From Phlebotomus papatasi (lineage: Eukaryota > Arthropoda > Insecta > Diptera > Psychodidae): a stretch of DNA of 64,000 nt. Positions 33,571 through 46,194 of this stretch are shown here, piece after piece (position 1 is the first letter of the stretch; every line of letters begins with the position of its first letter). The stretch lies in NCBI RefSeq assembly GCF_024763615.1, contig NC_077223.1:98270627-98334626 (forward strand), given 5' to 3'. The position numbers were made by a program, and so were the translations under genes. The notes below the pieces were generated by a model, which saw only the letters and a program-made list of their open reading frames with translations, had not been told where the DNA came from and made no database searches.

Positions 33571-36153
33571 GACTGATAATTCATTGTTCTAAGTTTACCA
33601 GATGTCGAGCATTCTGCAAATTTGACTTTGCCATTGTTTTTCGTGGATACACACTTGGTGCTCCTCATCTTTGTCTTTCTGGATTTTTGTTTTATTGCTC
33701 TTCACCATCCCAAGCAGTAAAAGCAGTTTTATCCGCTTCTTCCACCATCCACCTCTTTTCACATCGCAAAACAAGTATAAGAAATATAAGCATATAAGGC
33801 ACGAATTTCAGAATAACATAAAATTTTCGTTATATATCTCCTTTTTCCTCAGCTCATTTTCAATCTATATATCCTCAGCTACACAATTTTAATGTTCTTG
33901 TCTTTTTTCTGTTGCCTTCATCATGTTTCATTTGCCAATCTTGATTTTGAGAGAAGATGAGCTACCACAACACGAGAAAATCAAAAATCATCTTGAATAA
34001 CTTCTCTGCACAAAAGATGAGAGATGAAGACTTTTAATCGAGAAACTTCTGTTTAATTTACCACTCATTATGGTTTTCATGTGCGCCTAATTTTAACGAA
34101 TAATTTCAATCAAGTGCCCATCAAGCAATGGTTTACAAAGAAAATTACATTTTCCGGTTCATCAATTTATTTCTGTGGTAATCATCCATCCAGACCGATG
34201 AAAGGTATCTTCCGTGATATTAAGAAAATTAATAAGCAACTAGAAAATGGCTGAGGTTAGCAATATGACCCTTTGATGGTGTGGTATTAAGTATTTTGCA
34301 AATTTGTGGGAGGTGTAATTATACTAAAATCTGTCTGCATCTTCAGCTTTTAGGAATTGTGAACAATAAGAAATGCTTCATAGCAAAGTGTTCTTCTAAG
34401 AGATGTTCATAGTTTTTAAGAAGTACTAAGTTAAAATTATAATCAAGTGTTTTTTTTCTTCAAATTAACTGATAGAAACAGTTTTGTCATGAAGAATGGT
34501 ACCGATATAGATGGAGTATTACAAATTTCTCAATAAAGATTAATTAGTATAATAAATAAATAAGCGGAAGTTTTTCTTCAAGCTCTATTTGAAGTTAATT
34601 TTGCTAATTAACTTACCAACTTTGTTGTTTTTTCTTTCATACTTCGGCATTAACACATCTTGATCCAATGGTCCAAGGCTTTAGTCATGCGAAACACCTC
34701 TATAAGCTTATTTCTGCTGGCTTAAATCGGCTTAAGGATCTCTGAAAAACATTACAAAAATAGTTCTTTTTTGTATATAAATCAAACAAATTCTGTGAAA
34801 AGGGATATTAAAAAACTAAAATCTAATTTTTATTATAAAATTGCAAAAATTAAAAAAAAATCACTTTGAGCACATGAGATTTCTTTCATGCAAATTTCTT
34901 CATTAAATTCTTCGCCTGAAGCAAATAAACATTAAATTTTAAAAAAGCTTCTCTCAAATTTTATCCGATTTGTTGTTTAATGGTGCAATTTGTGGCCATT
35001 TTTATTGCATGTCTTTTGGTTGAGGCATTTCAAAATCACCAGAATCATCAATACCCCTCGGGAATCGTCACTTATGATGACCTCTTCCAACCAAACATGG
35101 TCTTTTCACCTCATCCGCGATAGAAGCTTACTGAAAATCAGCATTTTAATGCCCAATTCTTCGAACAGGTCTTTTCCCTCGGCTCTTTTTCTCCACAAAT
35201 GATTACTTTGAAAAAAAAATCCAATGATATAAAAACAGCCACCTCTTCACCCATTCCTCCTATCAAATTCAATTCAATTCACCACGTGAAACAAGTGGAA
35301 GATGAGGAGGAAAAAAAAGCTTGAGAGATAGGAATTTTTGGAGGAAGTGTGAGGAGAAAGAGAATCAACATTTTGGTGTCCAACGACATTCAAAAGACAA
35401 TTCTCTTCGTCTTAGTCTTTTTTTTTTCTGTTGAAATCTTCGACACAAGAGTTATAAATGTGAGAGGTGGATTGAGCAAGTTTTAGGAGCGATTGTACTC
35501 TCAAGTGTCTCAAGAACAGTCACTCCTTGTACACAAGCTTCTTTGGGAAAGAGCGAGTAAAATCTATTGAAGTACCTTTTGGATATAGAGAGCACGTTGC
35601 TGCAGAAATATTCAAATCATGTCAACAGCACCTGGAGATGAATACAAATCAGACAGTGTGCTGGGAAGAGACTGGAGGGAATGATTAAGGAGGTGAGTGA
35701 AGCATTCACCTTCTGTCATTGTTGCACGGATTGAAGTTCAATTGGAGAGAAGAAATTGACAACATTTTTCAATCAATTTCCCCACCGCAGTGACACTCCG
35801 TTCGTCATCCATATCCTCGATATTGAGACACCACACGCGAAGGGCTCAGGCCTTGTAGAGTATCGCGAGATTGGTTATACAGAAAAAGCATAACGATCAA
35901 TTCAATAGGGGCGAATTAGTGAGAATATCGTTCTTTATTTAAAACTTGAAATAAACTCAATCTTTATTAAATTCCTATACATAAAATTCTAACGAAATGA
36001 AGAACTTGTTATAGGGATCAAATTGAAGTTCTACATTTCAATGAATCACCACATTGCTCCCAATAAATTATAATAATGCATATCATTTCTCAAAAACGAA
36101 TCCTGCTCATATGGTGTTATCAGCGAATTTTGAATAGGAAAGAATATGATATA
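33571..36153. other. Mostly unique stretch, no supported gene
   Basis: Pyrimidine-rich sections (33600-34100, 35240-35450) and a more GC-balanced island (about 35460-35870) alternate with AT-rich DNA. I see no transposon ends and no protein motif. Confidence 0.5.
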
Positions 36154-36365
36154 GGGGAAACTGGGGCACCACTAAACTCGGGGTACCACCAAACACTAAT
36201 TTTTATTTCTAAACTACTTGGACTATCTCGACCATTCCTTCAGTGGACAAGCATCCCTATAGTGCCTATAAATTCCTATAGGTCTTATCCTCTGAAGTCG
36301 AATATCCGATTAAAGAATCTCAGTGTTTGGTGGTACCCCGTGTTTGGTGGTGCCCCAGTTTCCCC
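36154..36365 (-). mobile_element. MITE family A, copy 4
   Basis: A complete 212-bp copy with GGGGAAACTGGGGCACCACT and TGGTGCCCCAGTTTCCCC ends and TA flanks. The core is in the opposite orientation to copies 2 and 3 (ACTAATTTTTATTTCTAAAC comes first). Confidence 0.92.
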
Positions 36366-36689
36366 TAGATGAATTATATTCATTACTTTAACCTAAAACG
36401 TTAGGATTTTCAGATATGAAAAGAAATTTTCAAATCCTAAATGCAGTAATTGCCGGTATAGATAAATCCAGGATACAAAGATGATTGAAAAGAATAAAAA
36501 AAAATTGTCTACATAGAAAAAATATTTTTTCAATTCAATTTATTTAATTTAAAATAGGACAAACTGTCCTCTGTACAAAAGTGGCCCTATACAAACAGTA
36601 AGGTAAATTATGAGCCAGCAGAGGCAACATGATTCAGGATAAGCCCCCTCTTGTCGCTCTCTGGGCAAAGTGTTCCAGATTTCTTAAAT
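36366..36689. other. Gene-free AT-rich stretch
   Basis: No gene or element end recognised. Confidence 0.5.
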
Positions 36690-37070
36690 TTGTTTGCAAA
36701 TGTTTGTGAATTTCCGCTGGGGACTTACGAAATACTCGTAAATTGTGTAACCCACGAACAAGTTCGTAAAAGTTTGTGTATTTTCACAAACAACGCTCGT
36801 AACATGATCACTTGACGACCATTTTTCGTTTCGTTTACAAACATTTAATTGGAAATGTTTGTAGACACACAAAAAATGTTTGTAAAATTTTGTCATTAGT
36901 TCGTAAATTTTTGCCAAAGAAACAGAAATGTATCATAAATGTATGTAATTGTTCGTAAAAAGTAAAAATTATTACAAATTTTTACCAACTTTTTCTTGGG
37001 TTAAACGATCAAAGAGGATTTCGGAAATCCCCAGTTGGAATTTACAAACATTTATCAACAATTTTACGAA
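36690..37070. mobile_element. Family I element, copy 2
   Basis: Left end GCTGGGGACTTACGAAATAC-TCGTAAATTG matches the arms of the element at 20645-21700. The interior repeats TGTTTGTAAA, TTCGTAAA and ACAAACATTT in both orientations. The right end is near GGAAATCCCCAGTTGG. It has no nested insertions, so it shows the uninterrupted length (about 0.35-0.4 kb). Confidence 0.6.
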
Positions 37071-37201
37071 ATATATTTTTTTAACGTAATCAGTAAAGAA
37101 TTCTCATGTTTCTAACGCATAGTTAATTTTAATGTTTAAAGAAAAACCTTCAGAAAAAAACGATTCAAAGTCGTTGAACATGAATGAACAATTTCCCTTA
37201 A

Positions 37202-37792
37202 CCCTTTAACGACGAGACACTTTTTTACGGACCGAAAATCAACAATAAAAATTAAACTGAGAAACATAATCAATGGTAAGTCTTACATCTAACCTTGGAA
37301 AGTCCAACAGAGTCTGATTGGATGTATTTTGTGCTTCTATGAACGATAGGGACAAAAATAGCCCAAAAATTTAAGTAATTTTTCTGACAATACCAATGAA
37401 TAATATTTTTCGCTTTAATGAAAATATTACGTATGAGTATTGTAGTTTTTATTGCCAAAAGGGTTTTGCTTAAAAAAATTAGAAGTATAAAAAATAAATA
37501 AAATCAATTATGAATTTGAGAATTTAAAAATTCGCCATTTTTGAGCTTAAATATTTACTACATAGCAAATAGCTAGAGACTTGCAGAAAATATTGTAGAT
37601 TCCCTCAACCTTCTACTTTACAATTATGTACAGACATAAGAAAAAAATAACTTTGGGTAGTCTGGAAAAATTATTTTCTTTATGGAACACCGGTGTTCCA
37701 TAAAGAAAATAACTTTGGGTAGTCTGGAAAAAATTATTTTCTTTATGGAACACCGGTGTTCCAATCGTCATCAACCATCCAATCCTCATCGA
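37202..37792 (-). mobile_element. piggyBac-like MITE, family H, copy 2
   Basis: Inverted relative of 25815-26332. It starts CCCTTTAACGACGAGACAC directly after TTAA (37198-37201) and follows the family for about 470 bp. At the far end a unit of about 60 bp is tandemly duplicated (37640-37765): GGAACACCGGTGTTCC, then AAAGAAAATAACTTTGGG and TAGTCTGGAAAAA. The final end sequence is decayed, but a TTAA lies at 37793-37796. Confidence 0.8.
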
Positions 37793-37878
37793 TTAACAGG
37801 AAATATTTAGTATTTTGACGTCATACGATAATATACTCTGAGAAATCTTGTTGTAGTATTAATTAAAAAAAAAAACAT

Positions 37879-37960
37879 ATAGGGGGAAGTGGGGCACCTT
37901 TAAAATTCCAATTTTTCACCTATTTTTAAATGAAATTAGGCCTTATCGCGATATAATTTA
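37879..37960 (+). mobile_element. Lone arm of a family K MITE
   Basis: TA followed by GGGGGAAGTGGGGCACCTTT and then AATTTTTCACCTATTTTTAA, matching the right arm of the copy at 30287-30792. The partner arm is absent, so the element is truncated. Confidence 0.65.
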
Positions 37961-38100
37961 GGTGCACAAGATGTAAAGAATATGTTTTTTTAGTATGAGA
38001 GATTCAGTATGAGAGATCCAAGAAATATGCAAAGTCCAATGAGCTGAACAGCTAAGTTTTCTTAATCCAAACATACAATGCTTTATTTATTCCCTTGTCA

Positions 38101-38327
38101 GGGGGTCCGTGGTGCAATTGGTATAAGAGCGTTCGGCTCTTGGGCGGTGTGATCCCCGGCTCGACTGTCACAGTTGTGAGTTCGAGTCCCGCCCGGTGCA
38201 AATGATTGAAGCGTCTGAATGGATATTCTTCACGAAACATTGTAAACTGAATAATAAATTTGTAAAAAACAATGTACAAAATGGCAATAAAAGCCCGGTA
38301 CATCGAAATGAAATAAATAAAATAATT
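38101..38327 (+). mobile_element. tRNA-derived SINE, second family
   Basis: The head carries A-box-like GTGCAATTGGTATAAGAGCG and a B box GAGTTCGAGTCCC (about 38178-38190) spaced as in a tRNA with a long variable arm. An unrelated body of about 110 bp follows and ends in an AAATAAATAAAATAA tail. The tRNA stems do not pair well, so it is not a working tRNA gene. ATTCCCT occurs just before and just after, which may be a decayed target duplication. Confidence 0.75.
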
Positions 38328-41319
38328 CATTCCCTGCATATGGCATCGAGCATTCCGCGAAGTACTGCATGCTTGATCACTGCTTTGTTTAAATCAAGCA
38401 AGAAATATACAATTGAAATTAGAAATATTCTCCACCTTGTGGCTCATCTAGTTTATTTTCAGTATTAGTCATTTTCAGTTGATTTAGTATTAGTCTCCTG
38501 GTCAAGAACATTCTTCGGACAATCGTGGCTATAAAATGCCAAATGCGAAATTTCTTGTATATTCCAATGCGGAGAACAGACAAAAGTCGTTAATCTCTCA
38601 TCCAACACAGTGCTGAGAATATTAAGTATTAAATGAAAAATAGACAAGTATATAGTTCAAGAAAAGACTCTTAATGTGACTGAAAACAGTCATCATTTCC
38701 ATATAAAGCACCATCTAAACGTGGAATGAGAGTGGGTGTCTCCTGGTCGGATCAATTCCGGAAAATCACACGCTACATACAGACTCTTGTGTCGTCTTAC
38801 TCACACCATGGACCCTATCAAACCGAATGGCTTGGGAATAGAGCGCGAAAAATTTATTCAGAATTTTATCATAAGTAACACACACTCCGGCTCCACTTGA
38901 GGCCAATTGAGATCCGCTTGGAACTTGGCCACGACCACGATGACGTCACTTGGGTAGATTACTATTCAGAAACTTGTCTTTCTCACCCATCACATCATTT
39001 TTGTCATCTCACTGACGACGTGGAATTTGCCAATTTCGTACACGCATCCAAAAGAGTGCATGAAGTTTTTCGGTTTCCTGTCTTATTGCCCGTTGAACTC
39101 TTTTCTTCCATATCTAAAATGTCTTTGGATGCCACATGGGACAATTTCCAAGGGTGGATATTTCATTAGAAAATCTTGTTTCAAGGACGAGATTATCAGG
39201 AAAATTCAATATTTTTTTCTCAATACCATCATTTTGCATTATTCATGTATTGAAAAATTGGCGGGAAACCAACAAAAACGCCCCAAAATGTAGCATATGG
39301 TAATTTTCACAGAATAATTCCTCCCTATTTTTTTTCTTCCTCTCGTTTCCCAGCCGTGTGTGTGGAGCAACAGCCAAGTCGAGATGAATTCAAGTGATCT
39401 TTCGCTGAACAGAGAAGATTTAAATACAATCCTAACTTTGCCGCCATCGAAAGTTTCTTCAATTCTTCGGCAACAGAGCGTCTTTTGGCTTCAGCTTCAC
39501 CAATTTCTTTTTTTTTCCTTCTGGAACTTTTTTTCTACCCATCTCGCTCTGTTTGGCCAGGCAAGATGTTGGAATTCACTTGAACTCCCTTCCTCATCAT
39601 CTTCAGAGCACCATCGAAAAATCTTTTTCTCTGCTTCACTCCTTTTCTCAACTCCCTTCAGCTTCTCTTTTGTGTATTTGTCTGCTTTTTAGCAAAAAAA
39701 AAACGCCAATACCACGCTTCTTACCACGAGATTTTAACGTTTTTTCCATAATTAACGATTAAATATAATGACGATGGCAATAATCTTCTTTAAATATTGA
39801 TGGCTGTATTGACGCTATTACAAAATGTTTAAACGATTGGAGCACTGAGAAGGGAATTTTCTAGGATATAGTGATACTCAAAGGTTTAGAATAAATCCCC
39901 CCAAAAAATCTCAAAAAGTCCAACAAGTTGAAATTACTAAGAATGAGCAAAAAAAAAAAAAAGCATCTCGAGACACCATCTCTTGCTTCTTCTTCGTCTT
40001 GCTCCCTCGTCACTTGCATCAGTATTAGTAAGCACCTTCTTAAGAATATTGATGGTGGACAAGGTAAATTTTCGAGAGCTGGTGAAGCCAGGGAAAAAGA
40101 CAAAAAATACCATTAAGGTGATTTTTCGACTTGGGAATGGGAAGTTTCACCTGGTTTTCGCTTGCTGACACAGCATGGTCTTTAGAGCTTAAATATGAAT
40201 ATATGAGAAGTCCTTTGAAAGATCTGGAAATCGTGTACGTTATTCTTTAAGTTTTTTTTTAATTTTTTTTCGCTAATATTATTCTAAAAGAATTAAGGAA
40301 TCAACGACAAGTATTTAGCTTTCTGGATTTAGATTTCTTTGAATACTCACACAACTGCCTTTATTATGAAATTCGTGAAATATTTTGCCTAAGAATTTTA
40401 TCAACACCCATAACAAATAGGAACTGACCCTTTTACAAATGTTCAGTAAAAGCTAAACAATAATAAAGAGGCGAAGAACAGAATAAAGAAAATAATGAAA
40501 TTAATACTTAGTCGAGCCCAAACTTAAAATAATCCTGATTACTCGTCAGAGAAACATGATCGTCCCAAGGAAGAGAATTGTATGGAGAAATAAAAGCATA
40601 ATTCAATTATTTTTAATGTTTAAAAATTGAGAAATATTCTTAACAAAACGAAAATTCAAAAGTTTATGAACCACATTAGCAACAAAAATGGCCTCAAAAG
40701 GTGCAATTGCAGCCGATCAACCATTACCAGTAGAAGCCCTGGCTCAGTGGTTCGTATACAGCAATTCATATAATCGAGCTTAAGTGAGTACTACAACTCG
40801 AGATTATGCCAATAATTTGCACAGTTTTAATAGAAAGAGAGCGTCCCAAGCTTTGCGAAGTGCTCGTACTCGTGATTTAGATTTTAGATACTATACCTCA
40901 AAAATACTTTCGAAGCATTCACAATTCACCGGTTTTCAGCCGATTTGAATCGATTCATAAATCACTCAACAAAACATTGCCCAAAAAAACTTAGGAGTAC
41001 TATAATTGAATTTCAAACAAAAAATAGTTATGGGTTATGAATCGATTCATTACCGGTTCAGAATCAGAACCCATTACAACCGGTTCAGTTTTATCAGAAA
41101 TTCCAAGACCTTTCCAACGAACCCAAACATGATTTCATTCGGTTGATAAATGCGCTCTCTAGAGCCTTGTTAACCTTTGACCTTGAAAAACCGTTATTAG
41201 GAATGATTCAACGGTATTTCCGTATATGCACGAATGTCGAATATTTGAGATCGAGCAGTAATTTGAATGCACTCATTTAGCATAGCAAGGAAAAGGGATA
41301 GTCGTAAGGGACAGTATAT
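38328..41319. other. Mostly unique stretch, no supported gene
   Basis: GC-balanced islands lie at about 38690-39180 and 39340-39760 with overlapping open frames (up to 110 codons) lacking any motif. Pyrimidine-rich sections lie around 39480-39700. AT-rich repeats of the phrase ATCGATTCAT-AA / GGTTCAGAA at 40930-41100 resemble phrases near 19510 and 20030. No element ends are clear. Confidence 0.5.
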
Positions 41320-41451
41320 CCCTTTAAAGACGATTGGAACAGGGATATTCCAGTTTTCCCCCCAGCCTTCTAAACTTATGTTTTGCTCTAAGTTGTAAGA
41401 AAAAGTGATTTTTTCTTACCCCCAATTTTTGACGTTTTCGTCCTTAAAGGG
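41320..41451. mobile_element. Short piggyBac-like MITE
   Basis: A 132-bp sequence with ends CCCTTTAAAGACGATTGG and TTTTCGTCCTTAAAGGG, inverted repeats similar to the ends of family H. The expected TTAA duplication is not intact (TAT at the left, TTAG at the right). Confidence 0.65.
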
Positions 41452-41454
41452 TTA

Positions 41455-42491
41455 GGGGAAAAGCTCATAATTTTGGACAGTCTTTAAATTTGGACACTTT
41501 GAGAGTAAATTTAGTCACTAAAAATAAATTGATTAAAATTATGGATTTTTATTCCAATATTTGATGAATAGTGAATTCTACCTAAATAAATAATTTAAAA
41601 CCTTTTGGAAGATTTTAACACTAAATTCGTAAAATTTTAAAAAGGAGTTGAGTTAAAATTGCTTCGTTCAAGCTTCAGTGTGAGCATTTACGAGAAATAA
41701 AAATTATTGTACGCTGGTAATTATTTAGCTGTGGTGAAATACTAATAATATTTCCTCGATATTTTTAAATATTCATTGATTATGTGTTGATTTACGTTAA
41801 TGGTGATTTGTACATTTGACTTGAAGTGATATTTGCCATGTAAATTACGTTTCTCCTGTGAAAATGGACAATTTTCTAAGAGATTCACCAGTGAGGTGAT
41901 AAACCTTATTTTGGACAGGTGTTTTTCTCTCAAAATTTCGTGAAGTTTTAGCTTTTGTGATGACTATGATGTATATATACATGGAGAAATAAAGGAGCAT
42001 TATCTCTACGAAAGAGATGTAGTGAGAAAAGCTTTAAAAGGCCAAGGAATGCGCCAATCCGCACGTATTAGGAATACCGAAGTGAACTCACTTTAATGAA
42101 TGATATGGAAAGCTTCCAGACTTCTTGTGACATTCTACGGTTCCCTTAAATGAACAGGAAGAGGACTTGGTAAGATTGGTTCTTGAAATGCAGAACAATG
42201 GACATCCTATTGAGGCGAATTAGCTGTCTAAATATAGAACCAAGGTGTCCAAACTTACAGCCAAGTTGTCCAAAATTTGAGTTAAATTCACCTCTACATA
42301 TCAATTCATTTTTAAACGTATAGAGACTAGTTTTAGTTAAAACAGGGACGTTAAACAATTCGCCAAGTTTCTAAACAACCCTTCTGAAAAGAAAGTAACT
42401 ATAAAAATTAATAAGTATTGAAAATATCACACTTCAAACTTGGAACATTGATGCTTATAAGCACCCTGTCCAAAATTATGAGCCTTTACCC
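41455..42491. mobile_element. 1.04-kb TA-flanked inverted-repeat element (S)
   Basis: Ends GGGGAAAAGCTCATAATTTT and AAAATTATGAGCCTTTACCC continue inward as GGACAG / CTGTCC, giving about 28-bp inverted repeats. TA flanks both sides. The interior has frames up to about 70 codons with no recognised transposase, and TGTCCAAA-type phrases recur near the right end. It abuts the preceding MITE. Confidence 0.78.
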
Positions 42492-42678
42492 TATAGAGGA
42501 TAAAATGGCAAAGGTCCTCAAGGATACACATGTTCTTGGCACTGAATTTAGTTTGGCAGGCGAGGCAGAACATTATTAATCGGCATTATTAATTTGAGAT
42601 AGAAAATTAAGAAACTTGAATAGTATAATTACACCTATAATAGTAAAGTAATAGTAGGTAATAATAATTAAAAAAATG

Positions 42679-42886
42679 GGTCCCGGTCAAAATCTCAAAA
42701 GCCAACATCTCGAATTCTTAAAAGTGTTATAGCTACTCCTACGATTGTACCCGCGTTTGCTGAAGACAAAGGGAAATTTTCTGTGTTTTGGAAAACTATT
42801 CTACACATTTATCCTCCATATAATTTCATTCCTTTCAGGATTTTAAACATTCGGGATTTTGGCTTTTGGGATATTGTCTGCCTCCG
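42679..42886 (+). mobile_element. Family F element, copy 2
   Basis: GGTCCCGGTCAAAATCTC at the left and TTGTCTGCCTCCG at the right, with the shared interior TCTTAAAAGTGT...ACGATTGTACCCGCG. TTAAAAAAATG stands directly outside both ends (42668-42678 and 42887-42897), a target duplication of 9-11 bp. The CCCGAAAGCC tandem units seen in copy 1 are fewer here. Confidence 0.85.
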
Positions 42887-42903
42887 TTAAAAAAATGTAT
42901 ATA

Positions 42904-43139
42904 AGGTAAAGTACCCTGTAGTCGGCCGGTTTCTCAACTCGGCCAGTGCGACTATTTATTCAATTTACTTAGATTTGTTATAATATGGTCTTACCGATTT
43001 AACATTATAAGGTGTATTATATTATATATAACGTAAATCAGTGTCAATTTCATAGAAATTGACTATAATACGTTAAAAATTGGTTAAATAATTCAACTGG
43101 CCGAGTTGAGGAACCGGCCGACTAGAGGGTACTTTACCT
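42904..43139. mobile_element. MITE with about 45-bp near-perfect terminal repeats
   Basis: The left arm AGGTAAAGTACCCTGTAGTC-GGCCGGTTTCTCAACTCGGC is matched by an inverted right arm with only about two mismatches. TA flanks both ends. Length is 236 bp with an AT-rich core. It begins only 17 bp after the family F copy. High arm identity suggests it is relatively young. Confidence 0.88.
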
Positions 43140-43600
43140 TATCGACTTTAATCTGTAAAGGCAAAGGCATTTTGAACATTCACTGACTGAAACGCACCTC
43201 TCCAGCCAGGCGGCATTAGTCCCGGCTCCCATTCTCTGATACTGTCTACATGCGGGCATTTTTCACTTACCTGGCGAGCACTCACCGGTACCCACACCTC
43301 CCTCATCCCCTGCTCCTGCTTCCAGTCCATCCGTGACACTGTCTGTGTTAGTGTCCAGTGTGAGCTGGTAAGTCCCCTACCTCCGCACCACCGGCATCCG
43401 CAGGTACCATGGGTATGTGTTTGTGTACTCAAGTGTTTAGCAAAACTGATCACGGCCACAGACGAAACTTCAACTTTAGTCTTGTGGTGTTTGGCGTCAG
43501 GGAAAATACGTTTCGCCCAAAAGTGCTCGTTTGCTACCTCCTCGCCACCCGTCGTTGCTCTTTTCCTCATCTGAAGCCAACCAGTGTGTGACCAAAGTTG
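43140..43600. other. GC-rich island with possible exon boundaries
   Basis: One of the most GC- and CpG-rich patches of the window. The minus strand is open for 140 codons (43570-43148) and contains CTCGCCAG|GTAAGTG, a strong donor-like site at about 43275. The plus strand has GTGAGCTG|GTAAGTCCCC at about 43362. The predicted peptides match nothing I recognise. A 5' untranslated exon or promoter region of an unseen gene is possible, and so is chance. Confidence 0.3.
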
Positions 43601-46194
43601 AAAAATCCCACACAGAATTATTTTACATTTTTCTACCTTTTCAATTTTTCCATTAAATTTAATTTTTTTTTGTTTTCCGGGTGTTTTCCAAGCGTGCTCT
43701 TTTTTTTTATCTGTTTAGCAAGAGACCAGAGAGACAGAGAAAGGTGTGGAAAATTAGTGGGAAAATTCCAAATGAGATAGATAAAGTTTATCAGGGACAT
43801 TATAGGGGGTCTTATTGAGATAGAATTTGAGATTTTCATTTATAGTTGCTCTTATCACAGAACTATTAGAGGGATTAAGAGGTGTTCTTGATTATGAAGG
43901 GCAAATTTGGCGCGAAATTCTCCTTGCATTCTGTAAAGTCGTGATAAGATTTTCTTTATACTAAATCTCATTTCTGGAGGACTTAAGTGGTGTCGTGAGT
44001 CTTCCTAGGATTTTACGGGAACATCATTATCGTGTGCAAATTTAAATAGTTTTCTGACTAAGACAATTCTCCAGGAAAAAAAAACCTATGGCTGAGGCAC
44101 GACGATGAGATAGAAAAATTTATCCAACACTTAGCTGTAGCGAAGCTCGATCTTGAGCAAATATTTAATAATATACATTGAGTAATCGTCATTTTTTCAT
44201 CTTTTCCATCTCTCTACGTCTCCTAAGTCAATATGCCATGAAGATGTAATATTTCCATAAGAAAATTTTTGCTAAATTATGCCACAGAGAGAGACAACAA
44301 AGTATGGGGAGAATATTGTAGAGAAAATTTTATTTAATTGCTTCTTTCTGTGGGTTTTTTCACCTGTTTTTTTTTGGCATTCTTTTATCGTAGATTTTTC
44401 TCCAAAAAATTATTCGACAGGCATGAAACAGAAATTTATTTAACTATCCCACGCATTTTAATTGAATTTCACGGTGAAATTGAGGGAATAAGCAGATAAA
44501 TCCATCTCTGAGCATGATTGTTGGGGCAACCTTCCTGCGTTCTTCACAGTCCAGACACCCTATTTCACGTGAAATAGCGCTTAAAAAAAAGTAAATGTGA
44601 ATTTTTTTTAAACTCAGCCTGAGGTCAATCTTCTGCATTCACATGAAATATTTTTCCTTACTATTTTTACTAATTATTTAAACGAATATACTCTTTTTGT
44701 TTTTGTACTTATCTTCACCTCCCGTTCCATTTGGTCTGTGAAAATCTTTCGACTAGAAACAACACCATAGCTCCGGGAAGAGTCACGGGCCATTGTAAAG
44801 TGTGTGTATGTGAAACGCGCTTGGAGTTTCTTCTTTGCGGATGGAGGAAGGAAAAAAAAGAAGAATATATGAAAAAGAAAAAGGCTTCCCAAACAGTGCC
44901 CACCGTAGAAATATACCACTATATTTTCGTGACCATGGTCCGGTGAGTTCAAAATTGTATATAACATTCTAATATTACAAAAATATCCATATAATAGTTT
45001 TCACCTGAAGAAGGAAGGTACTCTTAAATACACTCCAGAAGAAATATTTATACAATCTTCTTGTCGTTTTTTCTTCTTTTCTTTTTTTTTAAAAAAACTA
45101 TATATCCATAATTTTTTTTATGTAACATCTCTCATTCTCTTCATCAAATTATTTTTATTATGTGCTAAATAAATGTTTCTCTCGTGTTATTTGGAAACGA
45201 TTGAATTCATCTCCACACACACCGTCATTCACACCAAAAATTCCCTCCTGTGAATTGAATTTGTTAATTGAAGGGTGAAGAAAATACCCAGCTTTACCAG
45301 ACAAAAAAAATAAATTAAAAGAAAATCTCTGTCCTCCACGCAGAGTCAAGAGACCATATACGAAAAACGGCCACGTTGGATATTACGAAAAATTCCAAGA
45401 CTTCTGGTCGGAAATTTGTTCTTCTTGACTGCTCATTTCGCACGTTTTCAGACAAAAATCCCTCATCACCAAAAAGTTCTCTTCTGTTCAACACCACGCA
45501 CTGTGAACAAAAATTCATCTCACAACCTCCACTCAAACAGTGAATATAAATTAAGTGATGTTAAAATACATTACATGTAGCAATACCTATATAAGTTTTT
45601 TTGCATGTTATATAACAATTTCATTTCCAAAGAAAGTTTTGCAGAAAAAATCTTACAAATTCTTGATATTCAATGACTTTATAAGGGACTCTCAGTAGCT
45701 ATATGTTTCATGTTAAAATTTTAATTTGAGATGCATCTTAAGAAAGAAATATTTAATAGCAACTTAAAAGGATGATAACCATGTGCTGTTGGCAATTTTT
45801 TCTTTTGATATTATTGCTACATATTTGAATTAAATTAAATATTATAGTCGATAATGCTACAGAAGATCTAAAAAATCGATAGAAGGTATAAATGGCTAAT
45901 GGTCTTCTCAGACATGAAGTTTAGCCATATGGTTTAACTCCTCTAATTACTTTGAAAAAGAGATCTTTTAAAAAATTTTAACTTAAGAGTGTCACTAGAC
46001 CAACTAAACCAACCAAAATTTTAACTCTGCAGTTTTTGCATATTTACACTTAAAAAAATCTTCAGGAACTGAGCTAAACCTCAATCCAGTCAGAAACCCT
46101 TCTATGAATACGAGAAGCTTAAACGAATAAATCTCGATATTAATTAAATAAAGATTATAATTATTAAAAGACAGCCGGATTTTCCGGCTTATTA
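43601..46194. other. Mostly unique stretch, no supported gene
   Basis: Pyrimidine-rich and AT-rich sections alternate with moderately GC-balanced islands at about 44480-44640, 44710-44940 and 45160-45540. No transposon ends, RNA genes or protein motifs recognised. Confidence 0.5.

Noticed and set aside
33216..33797. A 193-codon plus-strand open frame
   Set aside because: It runs over the retrotransposon relic but mostly in a frame different from the recognisable reverse-transcriptase C-terminal residues, so it is not a real protein.
36690..37070. A CRISPR-like or simple tandem array because of repeated TTTGTAAA/ACAAACAT words
   Set aside because: Spacing is irregular, the words occur in both orientations, and the ends match another inverted-repeat element. 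It is a transposon, and the genome is eukaryotic.
38101..38195. A functional tRNA gene
   Set aside because: The B box is good but the acceptor and T stems do not pair properly, and an AT-rich-tailed body follows. This is a SINE head.
43148..43570. A 140-codon minus-strand open frame as a gene
   Set aside because: No domain, no orthologue that I recognise, and an internal strong splice donor. Kept only as a GC-rich island with possible exon boundaries.
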